Shown: positions 7,615 to 16,500 of the stretch, piece by piece
How positions within the stretch are numbered: the stretch's first letter is position 1
How the letters are laid out: every line of letters starts with the position of its first letter
NCBI GenBank assembly: GCA_026705765.1
Contig: JAPPAB010000128.1
Location: 1-38,242 of the forward strand
DNA: 38,242 nt
Direction: 5' to 3'
Source of the DNA: Gemmatimonadota bacterium
GTDB lineage: Bacteria; Latescibacterota; UBA2968
The notes under the pieces: generated by a model
Seen by the model: only the letters and a program-made list of their open reading frames with translations
The model's database searches: none
Told to the model about the DNA's origin: nothing
Position numbers and translations under genes: made by a program

Positions 7615-9123
7615 TTGAAACGGTGGATGCTGTGTTTTGTATGGGGTATGATATTTTTTCAGGCCCCGGTTGTGGATGCGCGAGAGTTTTTGAAAGAGAT
7701 TGAGACGCATTACAGCGACGGCAAAATTGACGATGCCCTCGAGGTGGCGCGCGCTTTTGTCGAGGCACATGCCGATAGTGTGGCAGCGCACGGTTTTTTG
7801 GGTATGCTTTACGCAGAGGCCGGGCAATTAGATGCGGCGGTGGCTGCTTTTCAAAAGGTGGTGGAGATTAAACCGGGCTCTGTTCGCGGATATCGCGATC
7901 TGGCGCTGGTGTTCGTTCGACAGGGCAAAATTTCTCAGGCTCTTTCTGCGCTGGATCGGGGTATTGGGCAAAGCAATGAGCCCGCTTTGCTTCTGGCAGA
8001 GCGCGCATCTTTGAATAGCGATCTGGGCAAGCTCGGAGAAGCTATTGCCGATTTTGAAGCGGCACTCAAACGCCGTCCCGATTTTATCGAGGCGTATCAA
8101 TCTCTGGCGCTGACCCATATTGCAGTGGGCGATACACTCAATGCAATTGCCGTGATGGATCGCGGTCTTGATGCCAATCCGGATAATGTGATGTTGATGG
8201 TTAACCGGGGTGGGGTTTTTCACGCGCTGGGGATGACGCAGCAGGCATTTTCGGCATATCGACAGGCTGTTGAGACTGCGCCAGAAGATCCGTCGGTGTA
8301 TCGCGCACTCGGTTTTATGAGTGCAGAAGTGGATTCTCTGGATATCGCACAGGCAGCGTGGGAAAAGGTGCGCGATCTCGCTCCGGATGATCTCGAGGTG
8401 CGCGATGCACTTGCCCAGTTGTACGCAGCCAGGGGTAATTTTGACGCCAGTATTGGCGAGATGCTGGGCGTTTTGGAACGCGCGCCCGATGGCAATTTGG
8501 TGCGGTTCAGGCTGGCAGAAGTCTATGTGGCTAAGGGCGATATTGCACAGGGCAAGGCCGAGCTGTTGACCTGTATTTCGCGCGCGCCTAAGTGGATTGC
8601 ACCCTATAAGCGGTTGGCATTGCTGTATTTGGGCGAAGAGAAGGTCGATTCTGCAGGTGTGATTTACGAGAAGGCATTGGAGATTGATCCCAAAGATGCT
8701 GAGGTTCACAACAATCTGGGGTTTATTTATTCGGCTCGGGGAGATTTTGACAAGGCGCGAAGGGCGTATGAAACGGCAATGGCCGAAAGCAAGGATGCCA
8801 GTACGCTGCGCGACGCACAGGGCAATCTGGATATTATTAAGTCGATTCAGGCGGGCAAGATGCGGGTGCGGCATATTCTGGTGAAGACGGAAATTGAGGC
8901 TCAGGAAATTTTGAATAAGCTCAAATCCGGAGAAGATTTTGCCGCTTTGGCGAGGAGTTATTCTATTGATCCTTCAAAAGAAAATGGCGGAAGCACGGGA
9001 TTTTTCTCTAAGGGCGATTTGCATCCGGATTTTGAAGCTGCAGTGATGAAGCTCAAACCCAATGAAGTCAGTGGAATTGTCAAAACCCCTCTGGGATATC
9101 ATGTGATTATGCGGGTTAATTGA
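7615..9123 (+). CDS. Secreted TPR-repeat protein with C-terminal parvulin (PpiC-type) domain
   Basis: A 502-aa protein with three parts. A signal peptide (about residues 1-24, cleavage probably after VVDA) is followed by a long array of about ten TPR helix pairs up to about residue 410. A PpiC-type peptidyl-prolyl isomerase domain spans about 416-502 and contains RHILVKTEIEAQEIL, FAALARSYSIDPS, GGSTGFFSKGDL and TPLGYHVI. Parvulins of this kind assist folding of envelope proteins, and TPRs bind partners, so a periplasmic chaperone or assembly role is likely. TTG 7615 is chosen because GGAGG at 7603-7607 is at the right distance and the result is a clean signal peptide; the earlier in-frame ATT/ATG region has neither. 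A terminator hairpin follows at 9150. Confidence 0.85.
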   Translation: MKRWMLCFVWGMIFFQAPVVDAREFLKEIETHYSDGKIDDALEVARAFVEAHADSVAAHGFLGMLYAEAGQLDAAVAAFQKVVEIKPGSVRGYRDLALVFVRQGKISQALSALDRGIGQSNEPALLLAERASLNSDLGKLGEAIADFEAALKRRPDFIEAYQSLALTHIAVGDTLNAIAVMDRGLDANPDNVMLMVNRGGVFHALGMTQQAFSAYRQAVETAPEDPSVYRALGFMSAEVDSLDIAQAAWEKVRDLAPDDLEVRDALAQLYAARGNFDASIGEMLGVLERAPDGNLVRFRLAEVYVAKGDIAQGKAELLTCISRAPKWIAPYKRLALLYLGEEKVDSAGVIYEKALEIDPKDAEVHNNLGFIYSARGDFDKARRAYETAMAESKDASTLRDAQGNLDIIKSIQAGKMRVRHILVKTEIEAQEILNKLKSGEDFAALARSYSIDPSKENGGSTGFFSKGDLHPDFEAAVMKLKPNEVSGIVKTPLGYHVIMRVN

Positions 9124-9149
9124 CGGTGTTTCAGAAGACATTATTGACG

Positions 9150-9180
9150 AACGGCGGCGCATTTTGGTCGCCGTTTCTTT
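9150..9180 (+). terminator. Rho-independent terminator-like hairpin after the TPR-parvulin gene
   Basis: A 7-bp stem aacggcg (9150-9156) / cgccgtt (9169-9175) with a 12-nt loop, followed by tctttt. It lies between the TPR-parvulin and flippase-like genes. The T-tract is interrupted, so read-through is possible. Confidence 0.55.
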
Positions 9181-9195
9181 TGGGATAGATAGCGA

Positions 9196-10143
9196 ATGAA
9201 AACTGTGCGTAAGGTGATGTTGTGGGGCATTGGGTTAACGCTGCTGGCGGTGTTGATTTACGAAGTTGGAATTATCGCCGCCTGGATACAGGTGCGGCAG
9301 ATGGGATGGGGCTATGTACCTGTTTTGCTTATTGCACTGGGCTGGCATGTGAGCAATACGTGGGCATGGGCGATGTGTTTTGATGGCGACCGTCCGCATT
9401 TTTGGGCACTTTTTTGCACAAAGTTGTCGGGAGAAGCGGTTGGCAATGTCACACCGGCTTCCCATGTGGGCGGTGAGGTGGCCAAAGCGTATATGTTGCG
9501 CGACCGGGTTTCTGTGACGCAGGGCGTACCTTCTCTGGTGATCAATAAGACGGTTGAACTGGTGAGCGGCCTGGTCTTTGCGCTGATTGGCACGGGATTG
9601 GCCGTGGGCATGTTTTCGCTTTCAATAGAGGTGCAGATTGGGTTGGGAGCTGCCCTGGTGCTGGGTACGGTTGGGATTGTGGCGGCTTATGTGTCTCAGC
9701 GCAAACGGGCATCTGTATGGTTGCTGGATGTTTTGAAGAAGTTGCGTCTCTCTTTTTTGGAGTCGAGGCGTGAAAAATTTGAAGAAGTTGATCGGACGAT
9801 TGCGACATTTTACCAGCAGAACCGCCTGGGGTTCTGGCTGTGTATGGCTCTGCACATGCTGAGTTGGGTTTTGGGAATTTTTGAAGTGTATGCGATTCTC
9901 AACTTGTTGGGACAGCCACAATCTTTTTTGACCGCTTTTTTGCTCACGTCTTTGTCGTTGATTATAAATACAGCGTTTTTCTTTATTCCATCGGGGATCG
10001 GTGTTTTTGAGAGTGGGCATGTGTTTCTTTTTCAATTGTTGGGGTTGACACCAGAATTGGGATTGGGCGTTGCATTGATCCGGCGCATCCGGAAAATTTT
10101 CTGGGTATCTTTTGGATTTGTTTTGATAGCGGTGCGGCGGTGA
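9196..10143 (+). CDS. Flippase-like membrane protein (LPG synthase TM-region family, UPF0104/COG0392)
   Basis: A 315-aa protein with about seven or eight membrane segments. The family signature LSGEAVGNVTPASHVGGEVAKAY is at about residues 75-97. A second conserved stretch, FFIPSGIGVFESGHVFLFQLLGL, is near residue 263. The family equals the membrane domain of lysylphosphatidylglycerol synthase/flippase without the catalytic aminoacyl-transferase domain. Stand-alone members are thought to move lipids or lipid-linked precursors across the inner membrane, but most are uncharacterised. Start ATG 9196 has only a weak upstream purine stretch. A strong terminator follows at 10192-10214. The downstream lipid-related genes suggest a shared envelope role, but the terminator separates the transcripts. 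Confidence 0.8.
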   Translation: MKTVRKVMLWGIGLTLLAVLIYEVGIIAAWIQVRQMGWGYVPVLLIALGWHVSNTWAWAMCFDGDRPHFWALFCTKLSGEAVGNVTPASHVGGEVAKAYMLRDRVSVTQGVPSLVINKTVELVSGLVFALIGTGLAVGMFSLSIEVQIGLGAALVLGTVGIVAAYVSQRKRASVWLLDVLKKLRLSFLESRREKFEEVDRTIATFYQQNRLGFWLCMALHMLSWVLGIFEVYAILNLLGQPQSFLTAFLLTSLSLIINTAFFFIPSGIGVFESGHVFLFQLLGLTPELGLGVALIRRIRKIFWVSFGFVLIAVRR

Positions 10144-10191
10144 ATTTGTGGAGGGGAACTTCTCGCGGATGAAAACGTTAGTATAGCTTAC

Positions 10192-10214
10192 CCGGACTTT
10201 TGTCCGGTTTTTTT
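10192..10214 (+). terminator. Strong rho-independent terminator
   Basis: A perfect 6-bp G/C-rich stem ccggac/gtccgg with a tttt loop is followed by seven T. It ends the transcript of the flippase-like gene. The sequence after it up to 10354 is A/T-rich and probably contains the promoter of the TolC-like gene, though I could not pick one site with confidence. Confidence 0.85.
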
Positions 10215-10354
10215 GTATATTTTACGATGGCACGGATTTCGCTTATATATAGAGATATTTTGTGCCTGTTTGCATGGTCTCTTTTTAAATATTTGTTTAA
10301 TATAGATATAGATTTTTATGTATTTGAAATTTTGCGCCGGGGTCCAGGGGTAAT

Positions 10355-11704
10355 ATGTTGTTAAATTGCAACAGGTGTGTTGTTTTTTCACACATGTTAA
10401 AGCTGTGTGGGTTCTTTTTTGGGATTTTTATCTCATCCCCGTACGCCGAAACGTATGATTTGTCCGCGAGTATTGCACGGGCGATGCGCGTACATCCCGG
10501 CGTGCGTGCCGCAACGGTTGATGTCGATATTGCGCGGGCGCAATTAGATCAGGCCAATGCCATCCGCTTTTTGCCGCAGTTTGAGCTGCGATCCTTTATT
10601 GGACCTTCGCCCGAGGCGCGCGGCGACGCGCTCGTCGGCGAGACCATGCTGAGTCATTTGAATATTTTTACGCGTACGGAAGCCACAGTTGTGCAACCTC
10701 TGTTCACGTTCGGTCATTTATCAGGTGCCAAAGCAGCGGCTATGGCAGGGGTGACGGCTCAGCAGGCGGGGTTGCGAAAAGCGCGAGGCGACCTGGAGCT
10801 TCAGGTTGCCGAGGTGTATTTTGGGTTGCAACTGACGCAGGATTTGTGGGCACTGGCACTGGAGGCGCAAAGTGATTTTCAAACGGCGCGCGATTTTGTG
10901 TCGGAGAAACTGGAGGCAGAGGAAGGCGATTTTACGTATGCCGATCTGAACCGCATTGACCGGTTTGCCTTTGATGTGCGCGAAAAAGTACACGAAGCAG
11001 CGAAAACAAAAGCGCTTGCCGAGTCTGCCCTGCGCATGCTTCTGGGATTGAGTGAAGGAGATTCGCTGGCTCTTGCTGGTCCACTAACGCCTGTTGATGT
11101 GCAGATTGAGTCGCTTGAGTTTTATCTCAAACGCGCAGGTGACCGCGAGGATATGCAGCAGTTGCAGGCTGTCGTACAGATACGTGAATCCCTGGTGCAG
11201 GTGGCAAAAGGCGAGCAGTATCCCCAGATATTTATTGCGGGTCAATTTAAGTATGGGTATGCACCGAATCGCGACGATCAGACAAGTCCTTTTGCCAGAG
11301 ATGATTTCAATATTTTGCAGGCAGGGGCGGTGATAGGTGTTCGACAGTCGCTGTCGTTTGGGCTTACGTCTGCGAAGGCGCGAAAAGCGAGTTTGGAATA
11401 TCAGAAGTTGTTGTATCAAAAGCAACTGGCAGAGAAGGGCGTGGCAATTGAAATTGAGAAGATTTACCGCGAGTTGATCGAGGCAAAAAAAAATATGGCG
11501 GCTGCCAGCCAGGCGAGGCGGGCGACCCGCCGGTGGTTTATATCGGTTCGCGATGGATTTAATGCCGGTCTTGAAGAGGCATCGGATATGATTGATGCCG
11601 CAAAAGAGTACGGCATTATTCGCGCCAAATATTACGAAGCAGTGTTCAATTTTAACCGATCCTGGACGAGATTACAACGGGCTGTTGGACGCAGTCTTTT
11701 GTAA
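10355..11704 (+). CDS. TolC-family outer-membrane channel protein
   Basis: A 449-aa outer-membrane efflux protein. A signal peptide (hydrophobic stretch LKLCGFFFGIFISSPYA, about residues 15-31) is followed by the usual TolC start YDLSASIARAMRVHPGVRAA. Two long alpha-helical coiled-coil regions follow, and the motif PLFTFGHLSGAKAA matches the family's beta-barrel/hairpin segment. TolC proteins trimerise to form the outer-membrane exit duct for RND, ABC or MFS exporters. ATG 10355 has an AGGGG box; ATG 10394 would give a shorter signal peptide but has no visible ribosome site. The gene is 34 bases before the inositol-phosphate cytidylyltransferase fusion and probably forms one operon with it. 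It could be the exit duct for the RND protein encoded at 14063. Confidence 0.85.
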   Translation: MLLNCNRCVVFSHMLKLCGFFFGIFISSPYAETYDLSASIARAMRVHPGVRAATVDVDIARAQLDQANAIRFLPQFELRSFIGPSPEARGDALVGETMLSHLNIFTRTEATVVQPLFTFGHLSGAKAAAMAGVTAQQAGLRKARGDLELQVAEVYFGLQLTQDLWALALEAQSDFQTARDFVSEKLEAEEGDFTYADLNRIDRFAFDVREKVHEAAKTKALAESALRMLLGLSEGDSLALAGPLTPVDVQIESLEFYLKRAGDREDMQQLQAVVQIRESLVQVAKGEQYPQIFIAGQFKYGYAPNRDDQTSPFARDDFNILQAGAVIGVRQSLSFGLTSAKARKASLEYQKLLYQKQLAEKGVAIEIEKIYRELIEAKKNMAAASQARRATRRWFISVRDGFNAGLEEASDMIDAAKEYGIIRAKYYEAVFNFNRSWTRLQRAVGRSLL

Positions 11705-11738
11705 ATTCCTCGGGATATTGCGAAAGGTTGTAGAAGTT

Positions 11739-13193
11739 ATGGTGAATAAAGCTGTAATTATTGCCGCCGGTATGGGCAGTCGGTTGAGAGGTTATGGGGC
11801 GGATTTGCCCAAGCCTCTCGTGCCCCTGGCCGGCGTGCCATTGCTCAAGCGCACGATTTTGTCGGCTATGCGCGCGGGCATTTCAGAGTTTGTGGTTGTG
11901 GTTGGGTATCGGTGCCAGGAGATTATGCACGCACTTGCCGATGATCCGCAGCTTTCGGATGTGGCGATTGATTGGGTTCAAAATAAGGAATGGGCGCGCG
12001 GCAATGGGGTGTCGGTATTAAGTGCCAGGGAATATGTCGATGAGCCATTTATTCTTTTAATGTCCGATCATCTGTTTGATCCCGAGATACTGGTCAAATT
12101 GCGTCGTATGCCGGTTGGTCGGGATGAAGCTGTGCTGTGTGTCGATACAGGTCTCGATGGCATTTTTGATATGGAAGATGCTACAAAGGTGATGACGCAG
12201 AATCATCGCGTGGTCAAAATTGGAAAAGAGCTGGCCGATTTCAATGCGGTGGATACGGGGATTTTTCTGTGCAGTCCGTTTTTGTTTGGCGCGCTCGAGC
12301 AGTCTATTGCAGAGGGCGAGGGGTCATTGTCGGGGGGGATTCGCGTTCTGGCGGAGAAAGGCAGTATGCGGACTGCGGATATCGATGGCGCGTTTTGGCT
12401 CGATGTGGATACGCCCGAGGCACATGTCCACGCCGAGCAAGAGATGTTTCGCAGGCTCGGCAAGCCGACCGATGGTTTTGTTTCGCGCTATTTCAATCGC
12501 AAAATTTCTACGCGCATTTCTCGTGTGCTCGTGCATACACCTGTTACGCCAAATCAGTTGTCGATTGCGACGATGTTGTTGAGTTTTTTGTCGGCATGGC
12601 TGGTTTTTAAGGGGAGTACGAGTTATTTGCATCTGGCTCTGGGCGGGCTGTTGTTTCAGTTTGCGTCTATTATAGATGGGTGCGATGGCGAGATTGCCAA
12701 ATTAAAATTTATGGGTTCTCGCCTGGGCGAGTGGGTCGATACGCTGGCGGATAATATGTCTTATCTCGTGTTTTTTATGGCGGTGCTCGCCGGGATGTAT
12801 GAATATACGGGTGAGGCATTTTATCCCCTGCTGGGCGGTGTGATGGTTTTTCTCGATGCGTTGGGGGTATTGCTGATTTTTCTGTATATGAAACTGGTGG
12901 GGTCCGGCAGTATTGTGAGTTTTAATATGGCGTTTTCGAGCGATGTTCCCGAGAGTGAACGCGGGTGGTTTCACCGTTTTTGTATGTCGCTCAAATTTGT
13001 GAGTCGCCGCGATTTTTTTGCCGCGTTCTTTTGCACGCTGGCTGTCGCGAATAGTATTGCGGGTATGTACTGGTTTCTCGTGATTGGTTCTGCGCTGTTG
13101 ACGGCGGGTATTTTTGGCTTTGGCGGACAGATGCTGCGCGCGCGCGGTGCTTTGAATGTGGATGAGGCGAAGCTGGGAGAGAAAGCGGATTGA
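11739..13193 (+). CDS. Bifunctional inositol-1-phosphate cytidylyltransferase / CDP-alcohol phosphotransferase (IPCT-DIPPS type)
   Basis: A 484-aa fusion. Residues 1-240 form a nucleotidyltransferase domain with AAGMGSRL (9-16), the LPKPLVPLAG motif and the metal-binding MSDH. Residues from about 265 form a CDP-alcohol phosphotransferase with several membrane segments. The signature D313-x2-D316-G-x2-A-K321-x8-G330-x3-D334-x3-D338 is complete, except that Lys321 replaces the usual Arg. The domain order equals the IPCT/DIPPS enzyme that makes CDP-inositol and then di-myo-inositol phosphate phosphate in Archaeoglobus and Thermotoga. The DGCDGE form of the motif is typical of that group. The product could instead be an inositol lipid. 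Start ATG 11739 (AAAGG upstream) trims a spurious N-terminal extension inside the TolC gene. Confidence 0.82.
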   Translation: MVNKAVIIAAGMGSRLRGYGADLPKPLVPLAGVPLLKRTILSAMRAGISEFVVVVGYRCQEIMHALADDPQLSDVAIDWVQNKEWARGNGVSVLSAREYVDEPFILLMSDHLFDPEILVKLRRMPVGRDEAVLCVDTGLDGIFDMEDATKVMTQNHRVVKIGKELADFNAVDTGIFLCSPFLFGALEQSIAEGEGSLSGGIRVLAEKGSMRTADIDGAFWLDVDTPEAHVHAEQEMFRRLGKPTDGFVSRYFNRKISTRISRVLVHTPVTPNQLSIATMLLSFLSAWLVFKGSTSYLHLALGGLLFQFASIIDGCDGEIAKLKFMGSRLGEWVDTLADNMSYLVFFMAVLAGMYEYTGEAFYPLLGGVMVFLDALGVLLIFLYMKLVGSGSIVSFNMAFSSDVPESERGWFHRFCMSLKFVSRRDFFAAFFCTLAVANSIAGMYWFLVIGSALLTAGIFGFGGQMLRARGALNVDEAKLGEKAD

Positions 13194-13217
13194 TGCAAAT
13201 TCTGTCTGAGTTGAGAT

Positions 13218-13257
13218 AAACTTCTGTTGGGGGGGTGTATAACTTCAACAGAAGTTT
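13218..13257. repeat. 12-bp perfect inverted repeat with G-rich loop
   Basis: aaacttctgttg (13218-13229) and caacagaagttt (13246-13257) are exact reverse complements around a 16-nt loop that begins with six G. It lies 24 bases after the cytidylyltransferase stop. There is no T-run after it, only tttgttt within and just beyond the right arm, so it is either a non-canonical terminator, an mRNA 3' stabiliser or a protein-binding site. Confidence 0.6.
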
Positions 13258-13370
13258 GTTTGTACGCGATATTTTTTGCAAGATCATTAGAGAATTTAGT
13301 TGCAAAATAGGGCGTTCTTTATTTTTGTTAATACTCATGTTCTCTTTTTTTGAGACAGGCTGTCGTTGTC

Positions 13371-13399
13371 TTGACTTTGGGGGAAAAAAATATTAAAAT
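13371..13399 (+). promoter_or_regulatory. Sigma70-like promoter for the MlaC/RND genes
   Basis: TTGACT (13371-13376), a 17-bp spacer with an A-tract, then TAAAAT (13394-13399). This near-consensus site places transcription start near 13406. It supports translation of the MlaC-like gene from ATG 13452 and argues against earlier in-frame starts at 13350 and 13398. Confidence 0.65.
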
Positions 13400-13451
13400 G
13401 GATGAAAATTCTGTCTGTAAACAAGTTATTGATATTAATAGGCGATATGTT

Positions 13452-14048
13452 ATGATTTTATTGCTCAGATCTGCATTCCTGATGCTCGTTTTGATGGGTG
13501 TGGCGGGTGCGTCTGATCAGGGCGATGCGCTGCTCGAGATGGTGAAGAGCCGCGATGGGGCGATTCAGGATATTGTGCGTTCAGAAACCGGGGGCGATAC
13601 GCCCGAAGAGCGCGCCGCGCTTAAAGCTATCGTGGGTGAGTTGTTCGATTTTGAAACATTTAGTCGGGAGTCTCTCGGCCGGGATTGGGCAGCGCGAACA
13701 GAGGAAGAGCGAGCTGATTTTGTGGCTGTGAACAGGCAGTTGATCGAGAAGAATTACGCCGATCCCGCGTTATATACGAAAGCGGAAAAGATCGATTATA
13801 CGGGTGTCGAGGTTGACAGCACACTGGCTGTTGTCAAGACGGTGGTGTATTACAGGCGGGAGTCGAGTACGATTGACTATAAATTGCATCTCGTTGATGA
13901 CAAGTGGTTGATTTACGATATGGTCATCGATGAGTTGAGTGTTGCACGCAGCAATCGGTCGCAGTTTCGCCGGGAGATTCGCAGGTCTTCTTTTGCAGGC
14001 TTGATGGATAAGTTAAAAGAAAAACTAAGTGAAGATACGTCGGATTAG
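13452..14048 (+). CDS. MlaC/Ttg2D/HpnM-like periplasmic lipid carrier
   Basis: A 198-aa secreted protein with a signal peptide MILLLRSAFLMLVLMGVAGA. The body matches the MlaC (Tol_Tol_Ttg2) fold: FDFETFSRESLGRDWAART in the first third, then alternating strands ending KLHLVDDKWLIYDMVIDELS. MlaC proteins carry phospholipid between membranes, and HpnM is the paralogue in hopanoid transport. The neighbour downstream is an HpnN-like RND protein, 14 bases away, so an HpnM-HpnN style pair is the simplest reading. There are no mlaDEF genes in the window, which also favours HpnM over MlaC. A good sigma70 promoter lies 53 bases upstream of the start. Confidence 0.8.
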   Translation: MILLLRSAFLMLVLMGVAGASDQGDALLEMVKSRDGAIQDIVRSETGGDTPEERAALKAIVGELFDFETFSRESLGRDWAARTEEERADFVAVNRQLIEKNYADPALYTKAEKIDYTGVEVDSTLAVVKTVVYYRRESSTIDYKLHLVDDKWLIYDMVIDELSVARSNRSQFRREIRRSSFAGLMDKLKEKLSEDTSD

Positions 14049-14062
14049 AAAGGTGGCACCCA

Positions 14063-16495
14063 TTGGTTGAAGCGGGGCTTCGTTTTTTGGCGGGGTGGAC
14101 TTATCGACACTACAGAGGTATTCTTGTGGTGTCGATTTTGTTGACGGCTTTTTGCAGTATTTTTGTGTACAGGCTTGGACGGAAGCTCGAGACGGATCTC
14201 GTTGCCCTGATTCCGGAAAATTATCAGAGTGTGAAGACGCTCAATGAGATCAAACAGCGCGTGGGCGGCGTGGGCAGTCTGGTGGTTTTGGTGCAGAGTC
14301 CCGATTTTGAGGCAAATAGGCGTTTTGCCGAGGATCTGGCACGTGAATTACAGGACGAGAAATACGAGACCTATATCAATTTTGTCGATTACAAGCGAGA
14401 TGCGGAATTTTATCGCAAGAACGCGCTGTTGTTTATGGAAACGGACGATTTGGATGAGGTTCTCACGCGTATAGATGATTATATCATTCAGGAAAAGTTG
14501 AAGCTGTCACCGTTGTATATTTCTCTCGATGAAGAAGAAGCCGTGCTCGATTTTTCGGATATTGAGTCTAAGTATCGCACGGCGGATAACGGGGACGAGA
14601 CGTATTATACCAATCCCGACCGCACCATCCTGGCATTGGAGGCGATGGCAGCAGGTACGGTGAGCAATATCGGTTTTGCCAAGGATATGCAGCGGGTGAT
14701 CCAGCAGGCGGTTAAGAAGGTGAATCCGCGCGCGTATCACCCACAGATGTTGATTGAATACGGGGGGCCGTTTAAGAACAAAATTGATGAATACGATACC
14801 ATTTTAAGCGATGTCCGCTCGACGTTGATATTTGGTATCATGGGTATTGTCGCGCTTTTGACATTTTATTTCCGCCAGCCGTTGGCGGCTTTTTTTGTGG
14901 CTATTCCGCTGGCGATGGGCTTGATCTGGGCGTTTGCGATTACTTATTGGGTTATCGGCAATTTGAATACTATGACAGTTTTCTTGTTTGTAATCTTGTT
15001 TGGGCTGGGGATCGATTTTGGCATTCATATGTTTGCGCGATATCTCGAAGTTCGGATGGACAAGACGGATGTGCGGATGTCTATAGAGACGATGCTGAGT
15101 CAGACTGGACAGGCTATTTTGACGGCGGCGATTACCACGTCCATTGCGTTCTTTTCTCTGACTCTGACAGATTTTAGAGGCTTTTCCGAGTTTGGTTTTA
15201 TTGTGGGTACGGGCATTTTGATGTCGTTGGTCTCTATGACGACTGTATTGCCCGCTGTGCTGGTGCTGGCAGATCAAAGGTTCATGTGGATTCGCATGCG
15301 GCATGTGTGGGGACACAATTGGGGCGGCAGCCGGGGGCATTTTCCATATCCATTGTTGGTGATTGCCAGCGCGCTGATTCTCACGATATATCTGGGTATT
15401 CATTTGCGCGATATCGATTTTGAATACGATTTTACCAATTTGCGCTCTAATTTGCCCGCATCGGTCAAGGTGAAACAAAAGATGGCGACGATTCCGAAAT
15501 ACGGCAGTGAATCGCAGTCTTATGGTATTGTGCTGGCGGATAGCAAAGCGGAACTCGATGAAATTGTAGATGCATTGGAAAAGAAGATAGCCGAAGATGA
15601 TCCAACGCCAACAATTGACAAAGTCAAAACGCTCTGGACAGAGTTGCGCGGTCAGGACGAGAAGCTGGAGATAATAGGAGAAATTCGCGCGCTGGCCAAT
15701 GGGGAGGGCGCGAAGTTGATCAGGGGCACACAAAAGGCAAAGCTCGATTCCCTGCGCGATTTGTTGGATGTCGAAAGACTTTCGGTTGAGGATTTGCCCG
15801 AGAATTTATTGAGAAAATTTGAGACTATTGATGGCAGTCAGGCGTATTTTGCGCAAATTTTGCCGAGTGTGCAGTTGCGCGATGGGAAAAACGCCATTGC
15901 ATTTGCCGAAGATTCACACGAGATTCAAACCGCATCGGGCAAGGTGTTTTATTCGTCGAGTTCCAATATCATTTTTGCCGATATGTTGCAGTTGATGCTG
16001 CGCGATAGTCCGCGTGCGATTTCGCTGACAGTAGCGGTTGTGTTTCTCATTGTGCTGGCTGATTTTCGCAGTTTGCGCTCTGCTTTGCTGGTGATTTTTC
16101 CCCTTGCCTGTGGCACTATTTGGATGTGTGGTTCGCTGTATTTGCAGGATTTGAAGCTCAATTTCTACAATATGGTCGCATTGCCCACTATCATTGGTAT
16201 GGGGATTGACAATGGGGTGCATCTCTATCACCGATATAGGCAGGAGGGGCCCGGGTCTATGCCGGTGGTGATCAGGAGCACGGGTGGGGCGATGTTCATT
16301 TCTATGTTGACGACGATGATCGGTTTTTTTGGATTGATGATGGCGACGCATCCCGGCCTCAATTCAATTGGGCGATTGGCGTTGATTGGTTTGTTGACCT
16401 GTTTTGTGGCTGCCGTGCTGGTGCTACCCGCTATTTTGGAGGTGCTTGAAGGGGGGCGGATGCGGCGAGAGAAGGCATTAGGCGAATCGGAATAA
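14063..16495 (+). CDS. RND/MMPL-family lipid exporter (HpnN-like)
   Basis: An 810-aa RND-superfamily membrane protein. One membrane helix near residues 20-38 is followed by a large periplasmic loop to about 250, a five or six helix bundle (about 252-410), a second periplasmic loop, and a last helix bundle from about 650. The motif FGLGIDFGIHMFARYLE in the first bundle and GMGIDNGVHLYHRYRQ in the second carry the buried acidic residues used for proton coupling. MMPL/HpnN relatives move hopanoids or other lipids towards the outer membrane. The start is taken as TTG 14063, with AAAGGTGG at 14049-14056. The gene directly follows the MlaC/HpnM-like gene and is 5 bases before the duplicated membrane protein, so all are likely co-transcribed. 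Confidence 0.85.
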   Translation: MVEAGLRFLAGWTYRHYRGILVVSILLTAFCSIFVYRLGRKLETDLVALIPENYQSVKTLNEIKQRVGGVGSLVVLVQSPDFEANRRFAEDLARELQDEKYETYINFVDYKRDAEFYRKNALLFMETDDLDEVLTRIDDYIIQEKLKLSPLYISLDEEEAVLDFSDIESKYRTADNGDETYYTNPDRTILALEAMAAGTVSNIGFAKDMQRVIQQAVKKVNPRAYHPQMLIEYGGPFKNKIDEYDTILSDVRSTLIFGIMGIVALLTFYFRQPLAAFFVAIPLAMGLIWAFAITYWVIGNLNTMTVFLFVILFGLGIDFGIHMFARYLEVRMDKTDVRMSIETMLSQTGQAILTAAITTSIAFFSLTLTDFRGFSEFGFIVGTGILMSLVSMTTVLPAVLVLADQRFMWIRMRHVWGHNWGGSRGHFPYPLLVIASALILTIYLGIHLRDIDFEYDFTNLRSNLPASVKVKQKMATIPKYGSESQSYGIVLADSKAELDEIVDALEKKIAEDDPTPTIDKVKTLWTELRGQDEKLEIIGEIRALANGEGAKLIRGTQKAKLDSLRDLLDVERLSVEDLPENLLRKFETIDGSQAYFAQILPSVQLRDGKNAIAFAEDSHEIQTASGKVFYSSSSNIIFADMLQLMLRDSPRAISLTVAVVFLIVLADFRSLRSALLVIFPLACGTIWMCGSLYLQDLKLNFYNMVALPTIIGMGIDNGVHLYHRYRQEGPGSMPVVIRSTGGAMFISMLTTMIGFFGLMMATHPGLNSIGRLALIGLLTCFVAAVLVLPAILEVLEGGRMRREKALGESE

Positions 16496-16500
16496 TAGCT

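Noticed and set aside
13350-13451. Longer N terminus for the MlaC-like protein (starts at 13350 or 13398)
   Set aside because: A sigma70-like promoter at 13371-13399 would lie inside it, and the start at 13452 gives a normal signal peptide.
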